NCBI GenBank assembly: GCA_903825095.1
Contig: CAIJZF010000240.1
Span: 1 to 6,714 of the forward strand
DNA: 6,714 nt
Source of the DNA: an uncultured Bacteroidota bacterium
GTDB taxonomy: Bacteria > Bacteroidota > Bacteroidia > Chitinophagales > Chitinophagaceae
Direction of reading: 5' to 3'
The notes beneath the pieces are model-generated. The model did not search any database and had not been told where the DNA came from. It was given only the letters and a program-made list of their open reading frames with translations. Numbering within the stretch: position 1 is the stretch's first letter; each line of letters starts with the position of its first letter. Positions 1 to 6,076 of the stretch are shown one piece after another. The translations under genes were made by a program, and so were the position numbers.

Positions 1-81
1 CAGTTTATAGCTAAAGCGAACACTAAGTCTACAGGTACTACTAAGAAGCCTATTAAAACAGGCGGTTCTAGAGGTAGTTGA
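1..81 (+). CDS. C-terminal tail of an unidentified protein (5' end outside window)
   Basis: Frame 1 is open from the first base to a TGA at 79-81 and gives 26 residues. The tail is low in complexity, basic, and rich in Lys, Thr, Gly and Ser (it ends TGGSRGS). Tails like this are common as disordered ends of RNA-binding, DNA-binding or envelope proteins, so they do not identify the family. The visible part contains no domain. The gene is treated as real because the frame is open and its stop sits exactly at the edge of a repeat and hairpin region that looks like a gene end. The product cannot be named from this fragment. Confidence 0.55.
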   Translation, partial: QFIAKANTKSTGTTKKPIKTGGSRGS

Positions 82-121
82 TTAGCATTAGTAGATTAGC
101 GCTAGCTGATTAGCGCTAGCT
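80..121. repeat. Short tandem array of a 14-bp palindrome-containing unit
   Basis: Two exact 14-bp copies of GATTAGCGCTAGCT lie head to tail at 94-107 and 108-121. A decayed copy at 80-93 matches at 10 of 14 positions, and 122-135 may be a fourth, weaker one. Each exact copy carries the self-complementary TAGCGCTA, so neighbouring copies can pair (97-104 with 111-118, loop of 6). The array starts inside the TGA stop of the upstream gene and fills most of the space to the convergent hydrolase gene. It may be a slippage-generated repeat or part of a gene-end structure. Confidence 0.75.
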
Positions 122-137
122 CATAATAGCTAGTTTT
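115..137 (+). terminator. Possible intrinsic terminator of the upstream gene
   Basis: CTAGCT at 116-121 is the exact reverse complement of AGCTAG at 128-133, with a 6-base loop. A G-T wobble can extend the stem by one pair, and TTTT follows at 134-137. It lies about 35 bp after the stop of the plus-strand gene and just before the end of the convergent hydrolase gene. The stem is short and only half GC. It also competes with the hairpin formed by the two tandem copies, because bases 116-118 belong to both. It is therefore a weak candidate. Confidence 0.35.
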
Positions 138-158
138 CACTTTACAATAGTTTTACTA

Positions 159-827
159 TTACTTCACCAAGGTAGGTGCGATTATCTTTTGCCATATGGC
201 ATAGCCCTTTGCATTCATATGCAATTTGTCTGCTATAAAAATATCTTTAAACACCATTCCACTTGTATCCAACATAGCAGAATGTACATCTAAAAATTGC
301 GTGTGCTTTTGCTTATTTATAAAATCGCGAATGAGCGTATTGGCTGCAACAAACTTTTCTTCCATAGTCCATCTTGCTACACTGGGTTTAATAGATACAT
401 ACATTACAGGAACTTTATTTCCTAAATGGGTTCTAATAATTGTATATAAAGTTTTAAATCTTTCAAATACTATTTGAGGTGTAATGGTATCACTTGCAGC
501 AATATCATTCTCTCCACAGTAAATATAAATTTGCTTCGGCTTATATTTTAAAATGGTCTCTTGGTTAAAATAAATAATATCGGTTAAGCTAGAGCCACCA
601 AAACCCCTATTAATAATAGGATAGCCTGGGAAATAGTTGCTAATATCTTTCCAATAATTAAAAGAAGAACTGCCCACAAATAAGATACTATTAGCAGCTG
701 GCATGGCAATGCTGTCCTTTTTTATAAATACATCTATCTCGTCTTGAAAAGGAATGGCAGTAGTAGTTTGAGCAGTAGCTGTAAGCATTCCAAAAAGAAA
801 GGAAGATATTAAAATATATATTTTCAT
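159..827 (-). CDS. Secreted SGNH/GDSL-type hydrolase (esterase/acylhydrolase)
   Basis: This 222-residue protein has the four sequence blocks of the SGNH hydrolase superfamily. Residues 1-20 form a signal peptide (short Lys start, hydrophobic core, likely cut after TATA). Block I is FVGSSSF at 50-56; Ser54 is the expected nucleophile, with Ser replacing the usual Asp of GDS. Block II is the glycine-rich NRGFGGS (73-79). Block III is GEND at 105-108, giving the oxyanion Asn. Block V is DKLH at 200-203, giving the catalytic Asp and His. Members cleave ester bonds in lipids, acetylated sugars or acetylated peptidoglycan; the substrate cannot be read from the sequence. The enzyme should act in the periplasm or outside the cell. 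It stands alone on its strand and diverges from an L,D-transpeptidase-like gene, so a cell-wall role is possible but is only inferred. The length is normal for the compact form of the family, and the ATG start gives the signal peptide directly. Confidence 0.9.
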   Translation of the reverse strand: MKIYILISSFLFGMLTATAQTTTAIPFQDEIDVFIKKDSIAMPAANSILFVGSSSFNYWKDISNYFPGYPIINRGFGGSSLTDIIYFNQETILKYKPKQIYIYCGENDIAASDTITPQIVFERFKTLYTIIRTHLGNKVPVMYVSIKPSVARWTMEEKFVAANTLIRDFINKQKHTQFLDVHSAMLDTSGMVFKDIFIADKLHMNAKGYAIWQKIIAPTLVK

Positions 828-941
828 AGTGGAATCTTAAAATTAAATTATTAGAAGAAAAAATTAATTCATTGTAAGTTAAGTAAAATAAGGTGAATTG
901 AAATAATTTGATTTAATTTACATTAGTAACTAGCATTTTGT
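828..941. promoter_or_regulatory. Divergent intergenic region between hydrolase and transpeptidase genes
   Basis: These 114 very AT-rich bases must hold the promoters of both diverging genes. No convincing match to the Bacteroidota -7 consensus TAnnTTTG was found for the hydrolase. For the transpeptidase, the best plus-strand candidate is the TTTTG-ended stretch at 931-940, with a TTG at 908-910 upstream. It has only a partial -7 match, so it is weak. No hairpin or RNA gene is visible here. Confidence 0.4.
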
Positions 942-1673
942 ATGCCCCATAAAAAAGGAAAGATGAAATTTATTTATACCGTACTACTACTTAGCCTTTG
1001 CATCATAGGTATGAAGCCCAGCTTTGGACAGTTAGCTTCTATACATAAAAAAGAAATAATACAATTAATAAAAGCTAACAAAGAAAAATTAAATAATGTT
1101 GACCAGTTAGTGGTAGCCATTAATAATAATGATAGTTCTAATAAAGCCATTGTTATTGCACTAGAAAAAGTAAATAAAAAATGGAAGATTAAATTAGGCC
1201 CTGTACAAGCAAGCATTGGAAGAACAGGTTTTGCTTTGCCAGGAGAAAAAATGGAAGGAGATGGCAAGTCACCCACTGGTATTTTTGATTTAGGGCAATT
1301 ATATACTTATGAATCAAGTGTAAACACAAGTTTGGCTTATATTCAAACTAACTCAGAAGATAAATGGATTGACGATCCCAATCATGAAAATTATAATACC
1401 CATATAAGAGGTAATACTACTGCAAAGTCGTTTGAGCATTTAAAGTTGTCTAGTATTGACTATAAATATTGCATGGTCATTGAATACAATACGCATCCGG
1501 TTGTGAAAGGGAAAGGCAGTGCTATCTTTTTTCATTTAGCTTCACCCAACTACGACCCTACTGCAGGCTGTGTGGCTATTCAGGAATCGGATATGGATAA
1601 AATACTTTTATGGTTAGACCCTAATAAGCAAAAAGCAATACTAATGGGTAATAAGAACCATTTACAGAAATAA
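942..1673 (+). CDS. Exported L,D-transpeptidase-like protein (YkuD catalytic domain)
   Basis: This 243-residue protein carries a YkuD-type L,D-transpeptidase domain. Enzymes of this family form 3-3 cross-links in peptidoglycan, or attach or exchange residues at the stem peptide, using a catalytic Cys. The family signs are EGDGKSPTGIF at 105-115 (a typical entry motif of the branch), FFHLASP with His198, and TAGCVAI with the expected catalytic Cys210. After a hydrophobic export signal, residues 33-90 look like a small N-terminal region. Met8 (base 963) is a likelier true start than Met1: from there the protein begins with MKF and a standard signal peptide ending PSFGQ, and AAGGA lies just upstream at 955-959, although close to the ATG. 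The signal lacks a proper lipobox, so the product is probably soluble in the periplasm. Its stop is 7 bp from the stop of the convergent MFS gene. Confidence 0.88.
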   Translation: MPHKKGKMKFIYTVLLLSLCIIGMKPSFGQLASIHKKEIIQLIKANKEKLNNVDQLVVAINNNDSSNKAIVIALEKVNKKWKIKLGPVQASIGRTGFALPGEKMEGDGKSPTGIFDLGQLYTYESSVNTSLAYIQTNSEDKWIDDPNHENYNTHIRGNTTAKSFEHLKLSSIDYKYCMVIEYNTHPVVKGKGSAIFFHLASPNYDPTAGCVAIQESDMDKILLWLDPNKQKAILMGNKNHLQK

Positions 1674-1680
1674 GTACACT

Positions 1681-2229
1681 TTATAATAATATTCTTGCTT
1701 GAATAATAGTGGCAATAGTTTGAATAACGCCCATAGTTACAAATAAAGCTTCAAAAGATATAAAATTGGCAATTAAACCTCCAATGGCTATGGCAATACC
1801 AGAAACAAAATGTGGATGACCATTAGCTAGACTCCAATGAAACGTATTACTCTTGTCCTCTAAGTTATTGGCAAATAAAGAATCCCAAATGGGGGCACTT
1901 AAGGCTTCTGCAATGCCTAAGCCAATTTGAATCATAAAAAGCTGCTGGGTATTATGCACAAATATATATCCAAATGTAAGTAGCGCATTAAGACCATATC
2001 CAAATATCATTACCTGCTTTTTATAAATAGAATTATTTATAAACTTTCCCACTATTACATAAAAAATACCCGTGGCCATTAAATAAGCGGCCCATGCCCA
2101 GGTTATATCTAATATATCGCCGCCAATTTTTTCAGCATAAATAGCAAATAGAGGGCCGAATAAGCCTTCCCCAAAATACCATAAGCTTGAGGCAATTAAT
2201 AATATTTTAGTGGTTTTATTTAAACTCAT
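1681..2229 (-). CDS. Half-size major facilitator superfamily protein (six transmembrane helices)
   Basis: The 182 residues contain six predicted membrane helices (about 9-32, 40-63, 71-91, 95-120, 131-156, 160-181). This fits the N-terminal half of an MFS transporter, whose usual size is about 400 residues and 12 helices. The loop between helices 2 and 3 (GKF at 61-63, KK at 70-71) is a weak version of MFS motif A. Acidic residues within or near helices (Glu21, Glu108, Asp116) could serve proton coupling or substrate binding. The substrate is unknown. The frame ends at a clean TAA 7 bp from the convergent gene, and no second half is present in any frame. The gene therefore either encodes a genuine half transporter that would need to pair with itself or a partner, or is an old truncation that kept its frame. 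It follows the barrel gene after 2 bp (TAA-CA-ATG), which implies coupled translation. Confidence 0.8.
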   Translation of the reverse strand: MSLNKTTKILLIASSLWYFGEGLFGPLFAIYAEKIGGDILDITWAWAAYLMATGIFYVIVGKFINNSIYKKQVMIFGYGLNALLTFGYIFVHNTQQLFMIQIGLGIAEALSAPIWDSLFANNLEDKSNTFHWSLANGHPHFVSGIAIAIGGLIANFISFEALFVTMGVIQTIATIIQARILL

Positions 2230-2231
2230 TG

Positions 2232-3152
2232 TTAAAATTTATAAGTGACCCCGAAGTCAAAAAAGAAAATATTTGCTAAATGAGTTTCAGAATAAGGGGT
2301 TGAATTTAGTTTCACTGTTTTGGATATACCATTTAATGTAGTTGTATTCACTGATGTAGTAGTAATTTTATTAAAAGGTATAGCATAAGTAGGAATGAAA
2401 GAAAAATTCCAATTTTTAAAATCGTAGCTAATAGGCAAGATAAGCTCCATGTCTAAGAATTTAAATCCTTTCTGATCCACGGTGGTATTGCTTTGCAAGG
2501 TACCAGCAGTGGGCGGTTGTTTTATTTTAGGATTTTTAATAGCGTTGATTCTTCTATTGATTGTTGTTTCATAAAAATTCAAACTACTAAAACTGCTAAA
2601 TATTCCAGGAGTAATAGAAAGCGAATTATGCTTAGTTGAACTAAGTATCATTTCTTTTTCAATACCTGGCACTAATTGCATATCTGCTTTATTGGAAAAG
2701 AAAATATCAAAAGAATTATGAAAGCTTAAATACTGTAAATCATAATTAAAAGTAAATCCAAGATCACTTGAAATATTTCCACTTAATAAATTAGACTGAC
2801 TAGAATAAAAATATTTAGCCCCATAAATTTCACCCGATATTTTTTCACCTAAATAATAATTATAACCAAGATCTAATTCAGAAAAATCATAGCCAGTTTG
2901 TCCAGGAGTCAATAAGTAGTTAAGGCTAAAACTTGCATATAGTCCATTGGCAAAATTTACAGTAGCCGTGGTATATAAATAGGGCGCTTTTAAAGAGTCG
3001 GCCCTGCCATTGTAAACATAGTCGTTTAAATAATTGGTCTGAATTTTAAAACTAGTGGAATCGTTTTTTGTATTCGACTTTCTCAATGGCTGAGAAGCTA
3101 GCGACAAGCTTATGCATAAGGCAAAAAATGAAATAAATACTCTTGGGGGCAT
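2232..3152 (-). CDS. Outer-membrane beta-barrel protein of unknown function
   Basis: This 306-residue protein has an N-terminal signal peptide (residues 1 to about 20, ending SLAS before Gln21). The rest is a run of short alternating polar and aromatic segments typical of amphipathic beta strands, and it ends in VTYKF, with the C-terminal Phe expected of a BAM-inserted barrel. Asn, Ser, Tyr and Phe dominate, and there are no long hydrophobic helices. The stretch at 38-80 (Tyr- and Asn-rich, then a Gly-Leu-Tyr-Ala strand) loosely recalls TorF/Gcw_chp-type putative porins, but this is only an impression. The product may be a pore or a surface protein; no substrate can be given. It is the first gene of a two-gene unit with the half-MFS protein, so an outer-membrane and inner-membrane transport pair is a reasonable inference. 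The ATG start is chosen because it gives the signal peptide directly. Confidence 0.8.
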   Translation of the reverse strand: MPPRVFISFFALCISLSLASQPLRKSNTKNDSTSFKIQTNYLNDYVYNGRADSLKAPYLYTTATVNFANGLYASFSLNYLLTPGQTGYDFSELDLGYNYYLGEKISGEIYGAKYFYSSQSNLLSGNISSDLGFTFNYDLQYLSFHNSFDIFFSNKADMQLVPGIEKEMILSSTKHNSLSITPGIFSSFSSLNFYETTINRRINAIKNPKIKQPPTAGTLQSNTTVDQKGFKFLDMELILPISYDFKNWNFSFIPTYAIPFNKITTTSVNTTTLNGISKTVKLNSTPYSETHLANIFFFDFGVTYKF

Positions 3153-3177
3153 TGATTGTTACAATTTGAGTTTTGGA

Positions 3178-3207
3178 CAAAAATTATTTCAAAAAGTTTA
3201 ATGTAAA
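3178..3207 (-). promoter_or_regulatory. Weak candidate promoter for the barrel/half-MFS unit
   Basis: On the minus strand, TAATTTTTG (3178-3186) resembles the Bacteroidota -7 element TAnnTTTG with one extra base, and TTTA at 3204-3207 could act as a poor -33 element with a 17-base spacer. This would leave a leader of roughly 20 bases before the ATG at 3152. Both elements deviate from consensus. Confidence 0.2.
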
Positions 3208-3228
3208 AGTATCGAAAAATAAGCACTA

Positions 3229-3259
3229 CAATTCACTTCAATATTTTCAATTCATTTCA
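3229..3259. repeat. 12-bp direct repeat upstream of the barrel gene
   Basis: CAATTCACTTCA at 3229-3240 and CAATTCATTTCA at 3248-3259 match at 11 of 12 positions with a period of 19 bp, close to two helical turns. They lie 77-107 bp upstream of the barrel start codon and just after the end of the PhnA-domain gene. Direct repeats on one face of the helix are a common form of activator or repressor site, but the region is AT-rich and the match could be chance. Confidence 0.4.
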
Positions 3260-3280
3260 CTTAGTTCTACCGACTACCAT

Positions 3281-3847
3281 CTACCCCTGTTTTCTTACAA
3301 ATTTTGTTAAAATAACAATAGTTTGCTCATTCACCTTGCCTTCAATTTGTTCATGGTTGTCCGCTACTAAATGTATTTTTTTTACAATAGTTCCCTTAGG
3401 AGCCATAAAGTTGACGCCTTTTACATTTAAGCCCTGCGTTAGAACTATAGTATCTCCATTTTGTAGTTCTGTACCATTGCTATCAACATGAATGGCTGCT
3501 TTTTGAAAAGCACTTAAAGCCCAGGTTACTACTATTTCATCGAGTTCAACCGAGGTTAAAATTTCATTCGCCCACTCATTTTCTTTTAAGCTATATAAAA
3601 TTCGATAACTTAATGCTTGTACACTGGGTTCTGTATTCCATATACTTCCCGCTAAACATTGCCAATGATTACCAGACGCATTACTTTCAATTAAAGAATA
3701 ACAGTGCTCGCAAACAGCTACTTCGTTTTCAATTTTATCATTGTTTTTAGGGCTTACTGCATAAGCGCTACTTGCTTTTTCTGTGCTACATAATTCACAA
3801 AGCGCATCGCACCTTTCTTGTAATTTAGTAGAGATTGTTGATTTCAT
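3281..3847 (-). CDS. phnA: PhnA-domain protein with N-terminal zinc-ribbon
   Basis: This 188-residue protein joins two recognisable parts. Residues 12-50 form a zinc-ribbon with two Cys-x2-Cys knuckles (Cys17/Cys20 and Cys46/Cys49). Residues from about 118 to 186 are the PhnA domain, a small beta-rich module with the typical pattern of DSNG, LQNGDTIVL, LNVKG, GTIVKKI and a closing VILTKFVRK. A helical linker with several Trp residues lies between. E. coli PhnA (also called YjdM) is about 111 residues, so this is the longer form with an added linker. Despite the name, E. coli PhnA is not needed for phosphonate use, and the molecular role remains unknown; no phosphonate genes are nearby. There is no signal peptide, so it should be cytoplasmic. 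It lies 27 bp downstream of the NIF3 gene on the same strand and is probably cotranscribed with it. Confidence 0.9.
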   Translation of the reverse strand: MKSTISTKLQERCDALCELCSTEKASSAYAVSPKNNDKIENEVAVCEHCYSLIESNASGNHWQCLAGSIWNTEPSVQALSYRILYSLKENEWANEILTSVELDEIVVTWALSAFQKAAIHVDSNGTELQNGDTIVLTQGLNVKGVNFMAPKGTIVKKIHLVADNHEQIEGKVNEQTIVILTKFVRKQG

Positions 3848-3874
3848 TAGGGTAATTAATAATTGTAAATAAAT

Positions 3875-4783
3875 TTATAAGAAAGATAAAGAAGGGCCGC
3901 TAGAAATAAAGGTAGTGTTAATAGAAGGAAACTTTGATTTTAACCATGTAGCCATGAATTCAGAGCCAGTCTCTTCGCTAGCAATATGCCCAAGTACAAT
4001 TAAAGATACTTTATCGCCTTTTGATCTTGCATCTCTTATATACTCAGCTGTTTCCCACTCTGAAATTTCACCACATATTAAAACATCGGGTTTGATTTGT
4101 CTTAAGCCAGTGAAATGCGCTTTAGAACCCGCTGCACCTAACATAAATAATAACTTAGAGCAATCTTGTTGTAAATCTCCAATATATCTAACCTGTTGTA
4201 TTCCTATTTTCTCTTTTAGATAAGCAATCACTTGTTCCAAATGCATCGAAGGCAGCTTAGCCAAGGAAGGGATGGCCTTAGTGGTATATTGTTTCCAATT
4301 TAATTTCTCTAAGAAGCTAGAAGTAACAGGATCGGGCGATAATCGATGTATATAATCATGATTACGCCAAACTGCAATATTATTTTTTTGAAGTAAGTCA
4401 TTCTTGTATTCAAACACTGAATCGTTCTTAAGCCAAGCGGTATCGTCTAAATGATTATAGAAAGTGGGCTCATGTGCAATAATAAAATTAGCACCTAGTT
4501 CAATTGTTTTTTTAATTACTTCCACTGTTGCAAAAGCAGAAGTAACAATTCCTTTTACTTCCATTTCTTTATGCCCCGATTTTAAAGTATCCACCGTTTC
4601 TTTTAAAATTCCACTAGGCACTTCACTAATAAACTTATCCATAACCTGCCCCACGGTAAAGCTTTCATTGAAGCCACTAACAAAGGGAGTCATGCTTAAT
4701 AAAGGCTTTGCCAATAATACTTGCCCTCCCGCAATCACGGCAGCTTTTGAAATAAAATTTCTTCTTGAGTTATTTGCTTCCAT
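3875..4783 (-). CDS. Tat-exported NIF3-family (YbgI-like) dinuclear metal protein
   Basis: This 302-residue protein belongs to the NIF3/YbgI family, whose members form hexameric rings with a two-metal site in each subunit; the reaction is not settled. Family signs are the strand and helix GIVTSAF to ELGANFIIAHEP (78-106), Asp143 in NHDYIH, and GHIASEE, where His266 and Glu270 match the family H-x3-E ligand pair. The usual HH pair of the first metal motif reads His104-Glu105 here, so one ligand is changed or supplied by Glu. The N-terminus has SRRNF (6-10) followed by a hydrophobic stretch (14-33), a twin-arginine signal, so the protein is probably exported folded with its metals bound. That is unusual compared with the cytoplasmic bacterial members. 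It follows the helicase by 39 bp and precedes the PhnA-domain gene by 27 bp. No promoter was seen in the 39-bp gap, which suggests an operon. Confidence 0.9.
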   Translation of the reverse strand: MEANNSRRNFISKAAVIAGGQVLLAKPLLSMTPFVSGFNESFTVGQVMDKFISEVPSGILKETVDTLKSGHKEMEVKGIVTSAFATVEVIKKTIELGANFIIAHEPTFYNHLDDTAWLKNDSVFEYKNDLLQKNNIAVWRNHDYIHRLSPDPVTSSFLEKLNWKQYTTKAIPSLAKLPSMHLEQVIAYLKEKIGIQQVRYIGDLQQDCSKLLFMLGAAGSKAHFTGLRQIKPDVLICGEISEWETAEYIRDARSKGDKVSLIVLGHIASEETGSEFMATWLKSKFPSINTTFISSGPSLSFL

Positions 4784-4822
4784 AAAAAATATTTATAGGA
4801 TGATAAAATATATAAATAGTTA

Positions 4823-6013
4823 TTATCTTCTTCTTGTAAACTTATTGGGCCTTTGTTGCTTTGGCGCATATAAAGGTGTGGGGCCAAACATTTCAGGTAC
4901 CACTCCTTTTAAAACAGGCACACCTAAAAGCTCTTCAATTTCTGCAAATTTACTTTGCTCTTTTTCTCCCACTAAAGTAAAGGCTGTGCCAGAAGTTGCT
5001 GCCCTAGCGGTTCTTCCAATTCTGTGTATATAATCTTCGCCATCATTAGGCACATCATAATTTATCACTAAATCAATGTCATCAATATCTATACCTCTAC
5101 TTAAAATATCGGTGGCTACTAAAATATTTGTTTTTTGATTTCTAAAATCTTGCAAATATTGTTCTCTACTTTTCTGATCTAAGTCGGAGTGTATTTCTGC
5201 TACCGATAATTTAGCATGTGCTAATTTAGAAGTAAGTTGTTTCACATTAGATTTCTTAGAACAAAACACAATTACTTTAGAATATCTTTTCGAGCTAAGC
5301 ATATCTATAATCACAGGCACTTTTTGTGTATCGTACACCATAAAGGCTTTTTGAATAATTTGCTCTGGAGGTTTTGAAATGGCAATATTAATTTCAACAG
5401 GATTCACTAAAATTTTCTTGGCAAGCACTCTCATTTTCGCAGGCATAGTGGCTGAGAATAATAAGTTTTGTCTTTGCGCTGGTAAAAAAGTAATAATTTT
5501 TGCAATGTCATCATTAAATCCCATGTCAAGCATTCTATCTGCTTCATCTAAAACAAGATATTTTAAGCCTTTCAATTTCACATAGCCCATATTTAAATGT
5601 GCTATCATTCTACCCGGTGTGCATACCACAATATCTACCCCGCTTGTTAGTGCCTTCTTTTCTGCTACAAAAGAACTTCCATCCCCTCCTCCATAAACTG
5701 CAATAGAACTTACATCAGTGAAATAAGATAAACCTTCAATGCTCTCAGCAATTTGAATAGCTAACTCTCTTGTAGGAACAATAATTAAAGCATTGATATC
5801 TCCTGCAGTGTGCGCGGAAGTAAGTAATCGATGTAAAAGGGGTAATAAAAAAGCAGCTGTTTTACCGGTACCCGTTTGTGCTGCAGCAATAATGTCCTTG
5901 CCTTCCAAGATAGGTACCATTACTTGTTGCTGAACAGGGGTGGCCGTCTCATAACCCATCGCGTCAATTCCATCCAAAATACGTTGATCCAGTCCTAAAT
6001 CTATAAACTTCAA
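4823..6013 (-). CDS. DEAD-box ATP-dependent RNA helicase, RhlE-like
   Basis: This 396-residue RNA helicase has all main motifs in order: Q motif (Phe3 with Pro26 and Gln28), motif I AQTGTGKT (45-52), Ia PTRELA (80-85), Ib TPGR (132-135), II DEAD (156-159), III SAT (187-189), V with ATDILSRGIDI (about 300-312), and VI HRIGRTAR (330-337). It should unwind RNA duplexes using ATP in ribosome assembly or RNA decay, often with a cold-related role. The C-terminal tail is short and basic, ending FTRRR, which fits the compact RhlE-like group rather than CsdA or DbpA with their RNA-binding tails. The start is unusual. Upstream in frame are only ATT (6014-6016), TGT and then the stop TAG (6020-6022), and the first ATG is codon 19. 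Using that ATG would remove Phe3 of the Q motif, so TTG at 6011-6013 is the likely start. Confidence 0.95.
   Translation of the reverse strand: MKFIDLGLDQRILDGIDAMGYETATPVQQQVMVPILEGKDIIAAAQTGTGKTAAFLLPLLHRLLTSAHTAGDINALIIVPTRELAIQIAESIEGLSYFTDVSSIAVYGGGDGSSFVAEKKALTSGVDIVVCTPGRMIAHLNMGYVKLKGLKYLVLDEADRMLDMGFNDDIAKIITFLPAQRQNLLFSATMPAKMRVLAKKILVNPVEINIAISKPPEQIIQKAFMVYDTQKVPVIIDMLSSKRYSKVIVFCSKKSNVKQLTSKLAHAKLSVAEIHSDLDQKSREQYLQDFRNQKTNILVATDILSRGIDIDDIDLVINYDVPNDGEDYIHRIGRTARAATSGTAFTLVGEKEQSKFAEIEELLGVPVLKGVVPEMFGPTPLYAPKQQRPNKFTRRR
6011..6013 (-). other. Probable TTG start codon of the helicase gene
   Basis: CAA on the plus strand reads TTG on the coding strand and is followed by KFIDLGL, the normal beginning of a DEAD-box protein. 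An in-frame stop lies 9 bp upstream and no ATG occurs before codon 19. No Shine-Dalgarno site is visible, in keeping with Bacteroidota. A rare start codon may lower expression or tie it to initiation-factor levels. A sequencing error at this point would be the other explanation. Confidence 0.65.
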
Positions 6014-6036
6014 AATACACTATTTTAATAATGTAA

Positions 6037-6066
6037 CGAAGGTACGACTTATCAAGCAGCTATAAA
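6037..6066 (-). promoter_or_regulatory. Candidate promoter for the helicase-NIF3-PhnA unit
   Basis: On the minus strand TACCTTCG (6037-6044) matches the Bacteroidota -7 consensus TAnnTTTG at all but one defined position. TTTA at 6063-6066 could be a weak -33 element with an 18-base spacer. Transcription would start near 6030, leaving a leader of about 17 bases before the TTG start. The -33 part is poor, so this is only a candidate. Confidence 0.3.
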
Positions 6067-6076
6067 GTGAAATGCG

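Noticed and set aside
80..135. CRISPR array or phage attachment site
   Set aside because: Repeats are only 14 bp, are directly adjacent without spacers, and no cas or integrase gene is nearby.
226..477. 83-codon plus-strand open frame inside the hydrolase gene
   Set aside because: It lies wholly antisense to a gene with clear SGNH motifs and shows no family features of its own.
974..1276. 100-codon minus-strand open frame opposite the transpeptidase-like gene, considered as a displaced second half of the MFS gene
   Set aside because: Its residues do not show MFS motifs or regular helices, and it is antisense to conserved YkuD motifs, so it is a shadow.
1674..1680. Bidirectional terminator between the convergent transpeptidase-like and MFS genes
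   Set aside because: The 7-bp gap is too short for a hairpin, and no clear stem was seen extending into either gene end.
3153..3280. Small RNA or riboswitch in the 128-bp gap
   Set aside because: No strong hairpin, U-rich terminator or known aptamer pattern could be seen; only the short direct repeat and a weak promoter candidate.
3281..3847. Phosphonate degradation gene
   Set aside because: The PhnA name is historical; the domain is not a phosphonoacetate hydrolase and no other phosphonate genes are in the window.
4464..5033. 189-codon plus-strand open frame spanning the NIF3 and helicase genes
   Set aside because: It crosses two well-supported minus-strand genes and their gap, has biased composition from antisense reading and no recognisable domain.
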